A stretch of 64,000 bases of DNA, from positions 57,475,163-57,539,162 of the forward strand of contig CAXKWD010000007.1 in assembly GCA_964059195.1 (NCBI GenBank). Reading direction: 5' to 3'. Position 1 is the first letter of the stretch; every line of letters begins with the position of its first letter. The notes beneath the pieces were generated by a model. It ran no database searches, was not told the DNA's origin, and saw only the letters and a program-made list of their open reading frames with translations. Below, one piece after another: positions 53,622 to 64,000 of the stretch. This DNA is from Ectobius pallidus (lineage: Eukaryota > Arthropoda > Insecta > Blattodea > Ectobiidae). The translations under genes were made by a program, and so were the position numbers.

Positions 53622-54888
53622 TGATCCGTGAATACGGCTCATTTGAAAGTTCAAACACTCATTGAAATTAACCAACTGCAATTAACTTAAAAAACCATGT
53701 AAAATCTGTAAACTCGCCCACTCTAAACAGCGTGGTTCTCGATATTCTGTAACAGCGGTACTAGATCGCACTGCCATATGTTGGAAAGCTAGGGAGGTTT
53801 GGCTGGTGCAACGTGCCAGCAGTTGGGATCCACTGCTCGCGTCATGAACATGTAATCTGCTTTGGTGTGCTTTGGTGGGCGTTGCTGCCGTGAAACATGA
53901 TGTCTGAGGAGCACGGCATATTTGGGTGAGACCTTTCCATATTCTTTTTCAAATGCAAGCAGTAATTTAGTCTTATTTTCAGTGCTCACCCGTTTTGGCT
54001 ATCTAAATTTTCCGTTTTGAACAATTCACAGTTTTTCAGTAATGTATTAATTACCGGTCACGTTTTGGATCTTGGAAATTACGCCTTTACACCATGTAAA
54101 TTTCATGTAAAATTGCTAGTCTTCATGTTTTGGTCAGTCAGTAAAATCACGTCCGTCCGTTTTCTAAATTCTTTCACGTTCTCTGGCATTCCGGCAGTTA
54201 TTCCATATTTTGGCAGTTATCAGGTAATAGCATGAGTTTTCCTTGAGTGGAATTTTGCGTGTAGAATTTTCGCATCGACGCCATTAAGGGATTTAGATTG
54301 TCTTATTGATTGATATTTATGGTTAACCTAAAGATTATTGGTTTTTCTAGTCATGTGGGATATTAGCTATTAACTACAGGGTGGTCTAGAACAGGCAGTA
54401 CTTATTATTGGAATTATCTTGGGTTTTAGGGAAATTTTAAGAGTCGGGGGTTTTAAGAAAGTGTATTTAAATTATTGTGGGGTATTGCCCTTGCTCAAGG
54501 TTCAAGGTTGTTGTATACAACAAGAAATGTATAGCTAGACTTACTCTTTAGTCTTGCCAAAGGTTAGATTCAAGAAATAAAGTGTATATAGGGTTGAAGA
54601 TAGTCGTTTTATCAAAGAATATATTATCTTACATGTTATAATTCCAAATGTTAATAAAGTTGTTCTAGAAAATACCAATTTCGCCATATATATATATATA
54701 TTTCCCATCTCTTTCCAGTAAATGATATTTAATCTGTTCAATGCTTCATTATTGCAATAATGGGTGCCCAGCTTTTGATGTTAAGCAGTAGCGTCACTGA
54801 TTAGCAATAAATGGTCGAAACCCGATCTACTTCATAAATCATATGTCCTAAGCTTCCGACGTATGTAAGAGTGACCAAAAGGGGCACA
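53622..54888 (+). repeat. 3' LTR of element B
   Basis: 1267 bp. The terminal palindrome carries one change (TGATCC instead of TGAGCC). It ends GGGGCACA, followed by TTGC. It has the full LTR end that the 5' copy lacks. Confidence 0.9.
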
Positions 54889-54892
54889 TTGC

Positions 54893-55692
54893 TCAGGTTT
54901 ATAAGATTAACAATATTTGGAAAAATGAATTTGACATTCAATACTGCATAACTTGTTTAGTTATTATAGTTGTAAACTATGTACAAGAATTAATTCATAA
55001 TTGCAGGTAGGCTAATCCCTGTTCATTCATAAAAGCTCTGGAAACAAGTTGTACAACATAGCACTGGAAAGAGACTGTGATGTACTTAGTAACTTTACCC
55101 AGTTCAATATTGCAGGAACCTTCACTTGATTAGTTAATGTGTTTAGTCAGCTAGTTAGTTAGTACTTACTTGTTAGTAAGTAGTTAGCCTGTACGTGTCC
55201 CTGAGCATGAACAACGTATATCCAAACCACATAACTTTCCGACAAAATGAAATCTAAAGGTGTAGCAGGTGCTCGCTGTTTCTCCCGCGATTTTTTACTC
55301 AACTGGTGAATGTTTTATTTCAATAATTTATTTAACACAATAATAATTAATATATTATATTCATTAACACTTAGCCTACATAGTTTGTACATAAATTGCA
55401 TGAATTGTATAATTTTCTTGTTAATTATATTGCTATACGTAATAAATAAAAGTAATTAAACAAATAGAAAGTATCTTGTGCTTTGGGCATATAGAATCAA
55501 AATGAAATTACTAAAATTTACCACAGACTCATGAACCTTGCCCAAATCATGCATAAACAATTAAAACGATTGATGATTATTTTTAAAAAAAAATCCGATT
55601 TAGATGTGCATTTCACAATTAAAGTGCAATTTCGGTGGGGGGAGGGGGAACGACCTTAGTTTCGAGTTTCCTAGCCTCCAAAAAAACCCGCA
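54893..55692. other. No gene seen
   Basis: AT-rich. A TTAGT-rich palindromic stretch (about 55130-55190) is the only visible structure. From 55635 purine-rich sequence leads to a TIR. Confidence 0.5.
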
Positions 55693-56139
55693 TAGTAGTC
55701 CAGCCAACGAAGGGGTTGTAGAAGACATGGAGAGGGGGAGAATGGGGAGATTTTTTTTCAGGAATCTGTTGGGGGTAGTTAGGAGTAAACATACTAAAAG
55801 TCCCGTCCCTACCCCTTACGCTTCATGGGAGGGAGGGGTGGAAAGGGCCCATTTTTTGGTTTTTCGCTTATAACTTGAAAAAGGTCTGTCGTAGGGAAAA
55901 ACGTTGTATGTGCCAAATTAAAGCTGACATAATTCTCTACAAGTTTCTTCATATACACTATTGTCGTATCTATAATTGTTTTCGAGATATAGGCTGCTGG
56001 ATATCACTAATTTTCCAAAAACTAATTTTTACCTCACGTTTCTCGCTACATTATTTTGTCTTTCTAACGTCTCAGCCTTTCGTTTTACAGCAAAGTCGTC
56101 AGGAAAATAGTTGTAGGAAATTAAATTTCATAATCTTTG

Positions 56140-56500
56140 TTTGATTTGTAAATTAATGAAGGAAGACCGAGACAAATCCATGCAAACAGATAAAACTGTG
56201 GCATTTCAAGACAAGATTGATAAAAAATGTGGAAGAAATAACGCCAGAGGAAATACAGTATTTAATGAAGTCCTTCAAGAATGGGAAAGCACCAGGTCCA
56301 GGTGCAGTACACATAGAACTGTTAAAATCAGCACCAAAGGTGTTCAATGAGTACCTTGCAAAAATGTTTAACTTGTGCTTACGTGGAGGTGAATTACCTA
56401 AACATTTTAAAGAAGGATATGTAAGCAATGTCTTAAAAAAAAAGTTCAGAGACGATTGCTCTAATTACCGTGGCATCACTGTCCTGAGTACCATTGGGCG
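56140..56500 (+). pseudogene. LINE RT, N-terminal fragment
   Basis: VEEITPEEIQYLMKSFKNGK followed by APGPGAVHIELLKSAPK, MFNLCLRGGELPKHFKEGYV and CSNYRGITVLSTIGR are RT boxes 0-1 of the same LINE group as the pieces at 36-45 kb (K-GKAPGPG, W/FKE, NYRGI). The domain ends abruptly at about 56500 where other sequence begins. No EN precedes it, so this is an internal piece. Confidence 0.75.
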
Positions 56501-56544
56501 CAGTTCGAAACACTCACGAGACACCTCTCCACCCATTCTACAGG

Positions 56545-57240
56545 GTTGTGTGCAAACAATCACCCTCAGTTTATTGGTAGCAAGCCGACAGTTAAGTTTA
56601 TAACAGTAATTGATCAGTTATTTGATTACTTGAATAGCCGTGACCCATTAAGCTATCAAACAAAGATTATGATGACAAAATGCTGCCTGATGCTTCAAAT
56701 TACTTATCAAAATTAAAAATTGATGGTATTTCTATTTATCATCCAAGGAAAACATTTGCCATTGTTTTTTTTTAGTGATATATGCTCTATTCAAAAGTTA
56801 AGAGAGAGATTTTTAGCAATGAACGATTGTAAGTACTTGTTTAGTTATAAGTTGTCACAAGACCATGTAGAGCTATTTTTTTCTTGTGTTAGAAGTGCAA
56901 GTGGTCATAATAACAATCCCAACGTTAGGCAGTTTCAAGATTTATTTTAATTTTTATAATTTTATTATATTAAACTTAAATAGCCGTTAGAAAACTAATG
57001 TTCAGAAATAGTGTAAGGCCATCAGCTAATAGCAATTGTTTACAGTTTGACCCAAACCATCAGAATTCAGTTCTAAGTTTCTCAGTGGTAGATAGAATAG
57101 TAGAAGAAGATAATACTGACTCTGACTTACTAGAAATAGCAGATATTTTGTATTATATCTCAGGTTTTGTAATTAAAACCATTCAGAAAAGACTAAATGG
57201 GAGGAATGTAGTGAATCGTTTTTGACAAGGAATGACAACT
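56545..57240 (+). pseudogene. P-element/THAP-type transposase, C-terminal half (part 1)
   Basis: PQFIGSKPTVKFITVIDQLF and DYLNSRDPL match the (F)IDxxFDxLNSR region. After frame changes come ISIYHPRKTFAI and YLFSYKLSQDHVELFFSCVR, with SGHNNNPNVRQFQ directly after. The SQDHLELFF--IR---G-NNNP signature is diagnostic for P-element and THAP9-type transposases. From 56998 the text NCLQFDPNHQNS and a hydrophobic ILYYISGFVIKTIQKRL follow (usually YIAGY). The gene is interrupted at 57257 and resumes at 58680. The catalytic DDE part is not present upstream. Confidence 0.8.
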
Positions 57241-57257
57241 TAAGTACATACACAGTA

Positions 57258-58667
57258 GGGTTCCCTGACGTCCCGTAAAATACGGGAACATCCCTTTTTT
57301 CGCTAATGCGTCCCGTTGTTCGAAAGAAGTCTTCGGGACGCAGTTTTGTCCCATATTTTAATTTTTTTAATTGTAATTATTTTTTATCCTCCAAACATAA
57401 TCCAGAAAAAATGGGACGGTAATACTGGTTAACAGTTGCAAGCTTCACTGCGATTTGCGGGACCATTCGGGATATTTTGCATGAGTATAATCAAGTGGCG
57501 TAGGACCTCCCCCGAAATCAAAACATAAAATTCTATTTCAAGTTTTTTAAGCTCTATTTTGTAAAATATTTAATTATTTTATTTAATAATAAAATATTAA
57601 CTTGTAAATGTAGGCCTATTATTTCCATTGTTCAATGTGTTATTTAACTTTTCTTATAAATAGTAATAAGTGTTATAACTAGACTTCGGACTTTTAGGTC
57701 GCTAAAAATGCTGTTTTAGGTACCTAAAATAGGCTCTAAAAATTGGAAAATAGGTTCTAAAAATCGTAAAATAGTCTCTTACAAAATCGTTAAGTTCCCA
57801 ATTTTCTGAAATATCTCAATTGCTATGCAGAAGTCACCATTAATAAATAATCATGATGAAACACAGATATAGGCCTATGGTACACAGAATTATATAGACC
57901 GCTTACTAGGGCCTGTATTACTACCATAACAGTGAAAACCTAATCCCTGCGCCCAGAAGCTACGCATATCATACTAGCATATTCAACCCCTTGTATCCCT
58001 CAGTGATTCATATACAGTATAAGTTTCCATCCATATATCACTTAAGGATTAAAATAGGTTTTTACCTAAAATCCGAAGTCTAGTTATAACTTAGGTAACA
58101 ATTTCTTGTTTAAGTTGGCATGTCTTAGAGTATGGTAAACAAATTTACTAACTAGTTTTCAGTTGCTAAAATAGCGTAAAATGTTATTTTCATTTCTTTA
58201 ATATTTAAAAATTTTTCCTTTCCAGGCACTTTCGACCCTCCCCAAAATTATTTACTGGCTACGCCACTGGTTGCACCAGTGACTTAATTAGAAATTTTCA
58301 AAACGGAAATGTGAATAGCTCATTTTCTATTTTTGAAAGATAAAAATGGAAAAGTAGAATTTCAGAAAAACAAACTGTGTGTAAAAACAGAAAAAGCATT
58401 ATTTATTGTAAAATTGTTTTTCATTGAAGATTATGTGGCATTCCAATTTCCATGAAATGCTGCAAATAAGCAATTGTTGAATGAAATTCATTCCTTCATG
58501 AGTGTGATTTGTAATACAATTAAAGGAGAGCCTATCTTTTGTTGTTGTTTGTTTTAAATTTGAAATAAACTAGGGCAAACTCACATGTGCCTTGGGATTG
58601 TATTGTTAAGTTGTTTTCAAAACAGATCAAAGTGTCCCGTATTTTTCCCTCATATTTCTGGGAACCC
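57258..58667. mobile_element. 1.4-kb TIR element inserted in the P-type transposase
   Basis: The ends are GGGTTCCCTGACGTCCCGTA and, in reverse, GGGTTCCCAGAAATATGAGG; both then have TACGGGA-C. TA flanks both sides (57256-57257, 58668-58669). No protein is recognised inside. A purine/pyrimidine-rich CCCGTT..CGGGACG palindrome occurs near the left end. It contains a 405-bp MITE. Tc1/mariner-like by TA target only; otherwise unclassified. Confidence 0.65.
57679..58083. mobile_element. 405-bp MITE nested in the 1.4-kb element
   Basis: The ends CTAGACTTCGGA.TTTTAGGT are inverted repeats (57679 onward and in reverse from 58083). TTATAA flanks both sides (57673-57678, 58084-58089). Internal repeats of AATAGG.TCTAAAAAT. 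No coding capacity. Confidence 0.75.
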
Positions 58668-58679
58668 TAATTTACACAC

Positions 58680-59040
58680 ACTTTAGTCTTTACTGATTTT
58701 GTACCAAGAGCAAAATTGTTCAGGGCATCTGAAGATGCAGTAAAAATTGTGATGTTTAGGACAGCATTGTATTTCACCAATCATACCAGTTTTGTAAACT
58801 TAACACCAAGTTCATCGTCACAAAAACATTTATGCATTTTAAGGATTCAGTAATTAATGCCTTGTAGGTAATGATGACCTTGGTGAAAACAATCACCAAC
58901 TTACTCTAATTAAGCTCATTGGAAATTTATTCCTTAAAATTGTATGCCATCATTTAGCTAGAGAGAAAACAAACTCTGCTATTTCAACAAAGTTTGGATT
59001 TCGACAGAAATGTACGAAGTTGATCTTGTTTAGTAATGTG
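58680..59040 (+). pseudogene. P-element/THAP-type transposase, C-terminal end (part 2)
   Basis: LVFTDFVPRAKLFRASEDAV and KIVMF correspond to the (F)TxFVSRGKLxxPSE-VVK region that follows part 1. After stops and a frame change, LTLIKLIGNLFLKIVCHHLA and FGFRQKCTKLILFSN form the usual C-terminus (KI---YF-LRLHH, then R-K-TKL-LF--Q). This shows the 1.4-kb element landed inside an existing transposase gene. The stop lies at about 59039. Confidence 0.72.
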
Positions 59041-60352
59041 TAATCTTGTTTGTGTAAAAATAAACATGATTGTTGCATAAGAGTAGTCTGTCCTTTTTTT
59101 TAAACTACATACCATTTAAATAATGCAATATACAATTCGAGCGAGCATAAAACAACGACAACATAGGGATTGTGCCATTTAAAATAATGCAGCTGCCCGT
59201 GCTTCTTGCTCGACCTGACTGGACCGAATTTCTACCGCGCAGTCAGCAATCCAGTGTGTTTATATATCGATGCTTTTAGTATGTTTACCTCCTAACTACC
59301 CGCAACACATTCCTGAAGAAAAAAATTCTCCCCCTCTCCATGTCCTCTACAACCCCTTTTACGGCATTCACTGACTGGACTATAGGGAGTTTCGTCCAAA
59401 TCATTCAATGCTCTTTTTTTCACATTTGCTAATAGCCCAGTCAAATTAGATAAAAAAATATGGTTTTGCTACAAAAAATCATGTAGTTCCAAATGTTTCA
59501 GGAATGTGTAGTGGGAGGTCCCCTGAACAACGCCTAATGTTTTCCCGCCAATTTCAGGTGCCGCGGGGGGTGGGGGGGGAGGCTCAAAGGTCCCTTTTTT
59601 CAGTTTTTGCCGCAAATCTCGAAAACAGTGCATCGTACAGAAAATGTTATGGTATTCAAAATTAAAGCTTATTAAATTCCCGACAAAACGGTATATTCAT
59701 ATTTATCTTTATATGTTACTGTCTCCGAGAATGAGCCGGCGAAAATGGAAAAACTGCAGAAAAATTTGTAGCGCCTCACGTTTTTCGTCGAACTCGCCCT
59801 TCCAATTCTTTAGTTTTCCATTTTACAAGAAACTTGTAAGAAATGAAGTTGTAGAGAATTACATGTTCTTCAAGAATATACATACACTTGATAATTTATC
59901 TTCACGTAGTCAAAAGTTAGACCGTTTTTAAATTTCGGGGTCGATTTCGAGATTCCGCTAGTAATTTTTCGCCCATCATTTTATTTCCGTTTTCAAGTGC
60001 TTTAACTCTTTTTATCACTTTATGTATTGTTTATGTAAACATAAATGGTATTTATTACCCATATAACTAATATATATAGCCTACATATATATATATACAT
60101 ATATATAATTATATTTACACATGTATATATATGCATGTGAGCCTTTATACCAGTATGTATAAAATGTGAACTTTTATGTACGTTATTTATTGTTTACATA
60201 ATCGACGTAGTATACATAGTTAGTTAGTCCATTCTGTGAGTTGAGAACAGCATGTCGACTTTCGAGCATCACGAGTTAGCAGAAATGACCAAGACAGAAG
60301 GAAACTTGCTCAGTGGTAGGCTGATCACCCGCCATTTCCTGTACACGATTCT

Positions 60353-61935
60353 TTGATGTCCCTTTCAACCGGAGTAATAGGAACCAATAACATCAACTGT
60401 TACCAAGCAATGGAAATCGGAACCTGTACAATGGAAACTTTTGTCGGAATGAACTTCGCAGAAATGAAGCAGTGTAAGAACGCAGTAGTCCCATTGGCTG
60501 CTATGAGCAACACTGTCAAACTGGACAACGGAGTGGGGGTGATCGAGCCTTTAATGATTTTCCAGAGGACCATAATTACCCAGAAAACTAAGAGGATGTA
60601 GAGTAGCTGTTGAAGTGACTCTTTTCGACGAAGGGATCATGAGAAAAACGAAAAAGTCAGCTCTCTACGATGCCTTTCCTTCAAGCAATAAAATGGTCAA
60701 CTTGAAGAACAGTTTCACGGTAATCTATGGCGGCTTCCTCCTTCATAGAGTAAAGTGGAACAACAACACCAAGTTCGCCTCCATCTGCGATCAATATGTG
60801 TCTTACATGATCAACCGTTACGGCTACAACTCTGCTGTGGTTTTTGACGGTTACGAAGACACGAATTCCACGAAAAGAGCCGAACAACATCGAAGGGCAT
60901 CAAGTAAAACATCAGTGGATATAGACTTTGATGAGAACATGGTGGCTACTGTTCAGCAGGAAAACTTCCTTTCCAACGAAAGGAACAAAACCAAGCAGAT
61001 ATCTATGTTAGCGCAGGCCTTGGGCGCAAAAGGTGTACAAGTCATCATAGACAAAGGAGACGCTGACTGCAGCATTGTTAGGTGTGGACTGGAAAATACC
61101 TCTCATTCAACTGTGGTGGTAGTTGGCGAAGTCATAGACCAGCTCGTCTTACTCGTGGCACTCACACCACGAGACACGAATGTGTTTTTTATGAAGCCTG
61201 GACGAGGCAACACAGAAGACAGCCATTCAACCCATACATTCTGTTTATCCATTGCTTCACTGGATGCGATACCACTTCTGCGATTTATGGAAAAAGTAAA
61301 GCAGCCATACTTAAATGTTTCCAGCGGTTTCCTAACGAAACCAAAAACATCGCTGAAGTGTTTTACGACTCCATATTCACGCCAGGAGATATTGCTGAAG
61401 CTGGGGAACAAATGTTCCTACTGATGTATCAGGCCCCACCCAACGAGCATGACCTCAATCATCACAGGTACATTTCATTTTGTATTGCATGTACTAACTT
61501 CATTTAATCATGCTGTTTGATAAATAAATATTCTATTCTATTGTGTTTTATCCACAGGTACATGTGCTTCATCAAATCTTCAGCCAAGATGAAAGCGAAC
61601 TTGTCTTCATTGCCACCTACAAAATATGCTGCTCTACATCACTCGTGCAGAGTGTTTCTACAGGTCCAGCAGTGGTTTGGAAATGAATCTCTCGAACCTG
61701 AACGTTGGGGTTGGACAAGAGAAGATGGGGGTATCTGACTCCTATTAAGACCAAGGCCCCTATTGCACCTGACAGCGTGCTCAACTCCATATTTTGTCAT
61801 TGTGCCACAGGCTGCGGTATGAGATGTGGATGCCGGAAAGCCGGCATCCACTGCTACCTGTCTGTGGCAATTGCCACGGTGCTTGCACTAACAATACTCC
61901 CGTTCAAGAGGACTTGGAAGAGTTGTACGATGAGG
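60353..61935 (+). pseudogene. Decayed PIN/FEN-like nuclease-like protein with tesmin-type CXC tail
   Basis: Segments in order: VIGTNNINCYQAMEIGTCTM and VVPLAAMSNTVKLDNG (60353-60601); TLFDEGIMRKTKKSALYDAF, FTVIYGGFLLHRVKW, VVFDGYEDTNSTKRAEQHRR, VDIDFDENM, NKTKQISMLAQALGAKGV, DKGDADCSIVRC and VVVGEVIDQLVLL (60615-61200); then, in another frame, ILFIHCFTGCDTTSA and MLFLLM-type helices; after an intron, SLPPTKYAALHHS, VQQWFGN and WGWTRED; finally CHCATGCGMRCGCRKAG. The acidic FDGY..., DAD and (V)GE-xD-LLVLL motifs resemble PIN/FEN-like nucleases (one aspartate replaced here), and the CXC repeat resembles tesmin/CRC DNA-binding domains. Function is inferred. Breaks lie near 60605, 61215, 61735 and 61860. 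It may be the element's own protein or a captured one. Confidence 0.65.
61468..61557 (+). other. 90-bp intron in the PIN-like/CXC gene
   Basis: It begins GTACATTTC after ...CATCACAG and ends TTTTATCCACAG before GTACATGTGC. It contains an in-frame stop (61506), and joining the flanks keeps the frame (…NHHR, then YMCFIKSS). CACAGGTACAT occurs at both borders as an 11-base direct repeat. An intact intron argues against a retrocopy. Confidence 0.7.
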
Positions 61936-62031
61936 AATATGAGTATGAACAGCTTTAAATATGTGACAGGATGGAAGGGTGAGCGGAAATTAGGTTGTGT
62001 AAGCCTCTTTTATTACTTTTGCATTATTAGC

Positions 62032-62034
<3 letters not shown>

Positions 62035-62067
<33 letters not shown>
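62035..62067. repeat. (TA)n microsatellite
   Basis: About 16 TA units at the inner end of the right TIR of TIR element 2; a matching TA-rich tract lies at 60068-60140. Confidence 0.95.
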
Positions 62068-62070
<3 letters not shown>

Positions 62071-62694
62071 AGTTATATGGATAATAAATAACATTTATGT
62101 TCACATAAACAATAAATAACGTGATACAGAGAATTAAAGCACTTGAAAACGGAAATAAAATGATGAGCAGTTTACTTGCGGAATCTTGAAATCGACCCCG
62201 AAATTTAAAAATGGTCTAACTTTTGACTACGTGAAGATAAATTATCAAATGTATGTATATTCTTGAAGAACATGTAATTCTCTACAACTTCCTTTCTTAC
62301 TAGTTTCTTGTAAAATGGAAAACTAAAGAATTGGAAGGGCGAGTTCGACGAAAAACGTGAGGCGCTACAAATTTTTCTGCAGGTTTTCCATTTTCGCCGG
62401 CTCATTCTCGGAGACGGTAACATATAAAGATAAATATGAATATACCGTTTTGTCCGAAATTTAATAAGCTTTAATTTTGAATACTATAACATTTTCTGTA
62501 CGATGCACTGTTTTCGAGATTTGCGCCAAAAACTGAAAAAAGGGACCTTTGAGCCTCCTCCCCACCCCCCGCGGCACCTGAAATTGGCGGGAAAACATTA
62601 GGCGTTGTTCAGGGGAAGTCCCACTACACATTCCTGAAACATTTGGAACTACATGATTTAATGCAGCAAAAAATCTAATTTGACTGGACTATAA

Positions 62695-63759
62695 GGCCAT
62701 CTTCAATTAATTTCAAAATTTATTGAATACTGTCTTGTTAATAGGTGGTGTTGGATGGAATGTTATATTAAACTTTTTAAGAAAAGCTATGTTTAAAAAA
62801 TAATTTGATGCCTAGCTCCAATTTCGGCTTTTCTAGCTTTACGGTAAAAACCAACCTAGTTTAATCGCGGCATAATTTCTTATGTACACATTACCTAAAA
62901 CAGGCTGGCATAAATAATATGATTAAATTCCTGTTTGAAGATAATTCTACCTAAATTAATATAGCTTTTATTCCCTAATAGTATTTTCCTAATATTTCAT
63001 TCATATTCGTCTCCTATTGAGACATTTATTGCTTCATTGTCACAATGCTCTTTACACGAGAACCAAGTTAGGGGGAGAATCGGAGGTTTCCTTTGGGCGG
63101 TAATTACCACGCTCCCACCGACACCGGATTTCCTGCAATTCCTCGTCTTCGCTTGTTTCTTATCGGCAAACCATACCACAGCGCACTCACGTCGCAAAGA
63201 ATAGAACCACGCAAACATTCAGTTCACTGCGTCGTCAAAGTTATGTGTTGTATATCTCGTGACATACATGTTTGAGTAAAACCTAAATGAACAGCTTCAA
63301 TATGCAAAACCCACAGCGAAATGTTGAAAATAGAAAATTAATTGTCTACGACGTTACTATTTCCTTTCTCGTTACCAACAATAATTACAACCGTATTTCC
63401 TTGATTTCATCACGCAAAAGTCTTGATTAGCTAAGAGTTCCTAAAATGAGTTAAATTCTTCAGTAGATTTTTCTGCACTGCAATGTTGTTCAACTTTTCT
63501 TTTAGTCACGAGCTAAATTTTTCCCCTGACAAAACGAATGCGAACGTTATATTTAAAGCTTTCAGATGGTGGTTGGTTTTACTGTTTTTGTCTTACAAGG
63601 AGGGAGTAAAGGTATCATTAATCTCCACAAAATGCTTCTTTATGTAAACTAGTTTTACAACAAATGATTACTATTTAAATGTGAAAAATAATGGACAGTA
63701 GGGCTGATTTCAAAATCAACTCTACATATTTGTCTGAACTATACGAAATAAATATATGT
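62695..63759. other. No gene seen
   Basis: AT-rich, with a GC-balanced patch at 63060-63240 that has no recognisable protein. Confidence 0.5.
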
Positions 63760-64000
63760 AGGTAAAAGTAGGTAAAGTGATCCCTGTATGAATCATGGAC
63801 ACCCGTAGGGTTTCCGGAGGTTGAGGCTCCCAGATTGAGACATCGGCATAGGAAGGTTGTAAGATTGTCAGCCCTACGCACCGACCGCTTTCTACCCCCA
63901 GGAATATTCCTGGTACTCATTTCGGTTAGAGGCTGAGTCGACTCCAGGGCCATAGTGCCACCAGTAGGTTTAGGCCATTGGAAAAATCCCACCAACCTCA
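63760..64000 (-). repeat. Probable dispersed repeat, GC-rich
   Basis: On the minus strand CCAGGAATATTCCTGGGGGT (containing the palindrome CCAGGAATATTCCTGG), then GCGTAGGGCTGACAATCTTA and CAACCTCCGGAAACCC. From memory such wording is found in many copies in insect genomes, but I cannot name the family. It continues to the window edge. Confidence 0.35.

Larger units (their letters stand above)
47367..54888 (+). mobile_element. LTR element B: gag-only Ty3/gypsy-type retrotransposon
   Basis: The 5' LTR is 47367-48669 and the 3' LTR 53622-54888. TTGC flanks the element (47363-47366, 54889-54892). The internal region has a repeat-rich leader, gag (50063-51333) and a 2.2-kb non-coding tail, with no pol. 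The LTRs differ by scattered substitutions, so B is older than A. After gag the sequence passes into the segment that follows integrase in element C, showing that pol was deleted as a block. Confidence 0.9.
55696..59382. mobile_element. TIR element 1 (3.7 kb) enclosing nested fragments
   Basis: The left end TAGTCCAGCCAACGAAGGGG and the right end read in reverse (TAGTCCAGTCAGTGAATGCC) are inverted repeats over about 105 bp, sharing GGGGTTGTAGA, GACATGGAGAGGGGGAGAAT and GGTAGTTAGGAG. TAG stands on both outer sides (55693-55695, 59383-59385), a possible 3-bp target duplication. Inside lie a LINE RT piece, a P-element transposase and two further elements. No transposase of its own was recognised. 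Confidence 0.65.
59433..62691. mobile_element. TIR element 2 (3.3 kb) carrying a PIN-like/CXC gene
   Basis: The ends TAGCCCAGTCAAATTAGA (59433) and, in reverse from 62691, TAGTCCAGTCAAATTAGA begin inverted repeats of about 630 bp that stay highly similar up to a (TA)n tract on each side. TAA flanks the element (59430-59432 and 62692-62694). The first bases match TIR element 1, which ends 50 bases to the left. The 2-kb centre encodes the protein described separately. Confidence 0.82.

Overview
The window is eukaryotic and looks like repeat-rich arthropod DNA, probably a large insect genome. AT-rich sequence is packed with LINEs, Ty3/gypsy LTR elements, Helitron, Tc1/mariner, P-element and Penelope traces, and I see one small spliced-type intron. 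Assignment to an order is not possible from the sequence alone. No intact host gene, rRNA, tRNA or CRISPR was found. Almost every coding trace is a decayed mobile-element gene.

Layout. 1-3.4 kb: a minus-strand LINE (coiled-coil ORF1, endonuclease, start of RT) next to a C2H2-finger fragment. 3.9 kb: a Penelope-type hammerhead motif. 6.4-6.9 kb: a head-to-head pair of tRNA-like sequences inside a 14-bp direct repeat. 7.5-9.2 kb: Helitron-like pieces. 10.4-11.0 kb: an R2-type LINE tail ending in (TAA)n. 13.0-23.8 kb: a mariner-like transposon (TA-flanked TIRs, transposase split in two) containing a decayed Ty3/gypsy element (C), which contains a 3.1-kb fold-back element inside its gag. 26-35.5 kb: LINE fragments, a near-full-length copy of an abundant unknown protein family (29.4-31.1 kb), a Penelope-like inverted repeat and a Helitron end.

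36.0-45.5 kb: a LINE RT interrupted next to its YADD box by a very young non-autonomous LTR element (A), with three equal-length 1295-bp LTRs and a CATC target duplication. 47.4-54.9 kb: a related gag-only element (B, TTGC target duplication). A, B and C start with the same palindrome, and A and B share further hairpins. A and B lack pol; a relative of C would be the natural enzyme source.

55.7-62.7 kb: two adjacent TIR elements with the same terminal bases and 3-bp target duplications. The first encloses a LINE fragment and a P-element transposase, itself interrupted by a 1.4-kb TIR element that contains a 405-bp MITE. The second has about 630-bp TIRs around a decayed, intron-containing gene with nuclease-like acidic motifs and a tesmin-type CXC tail. 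The fold-back element at 14.4-17.6 kb carries what looks like the N-terminal part of the same protein family. Two unlike inverted-repeat elements carrying pieces of one protein is the most promising signal here.
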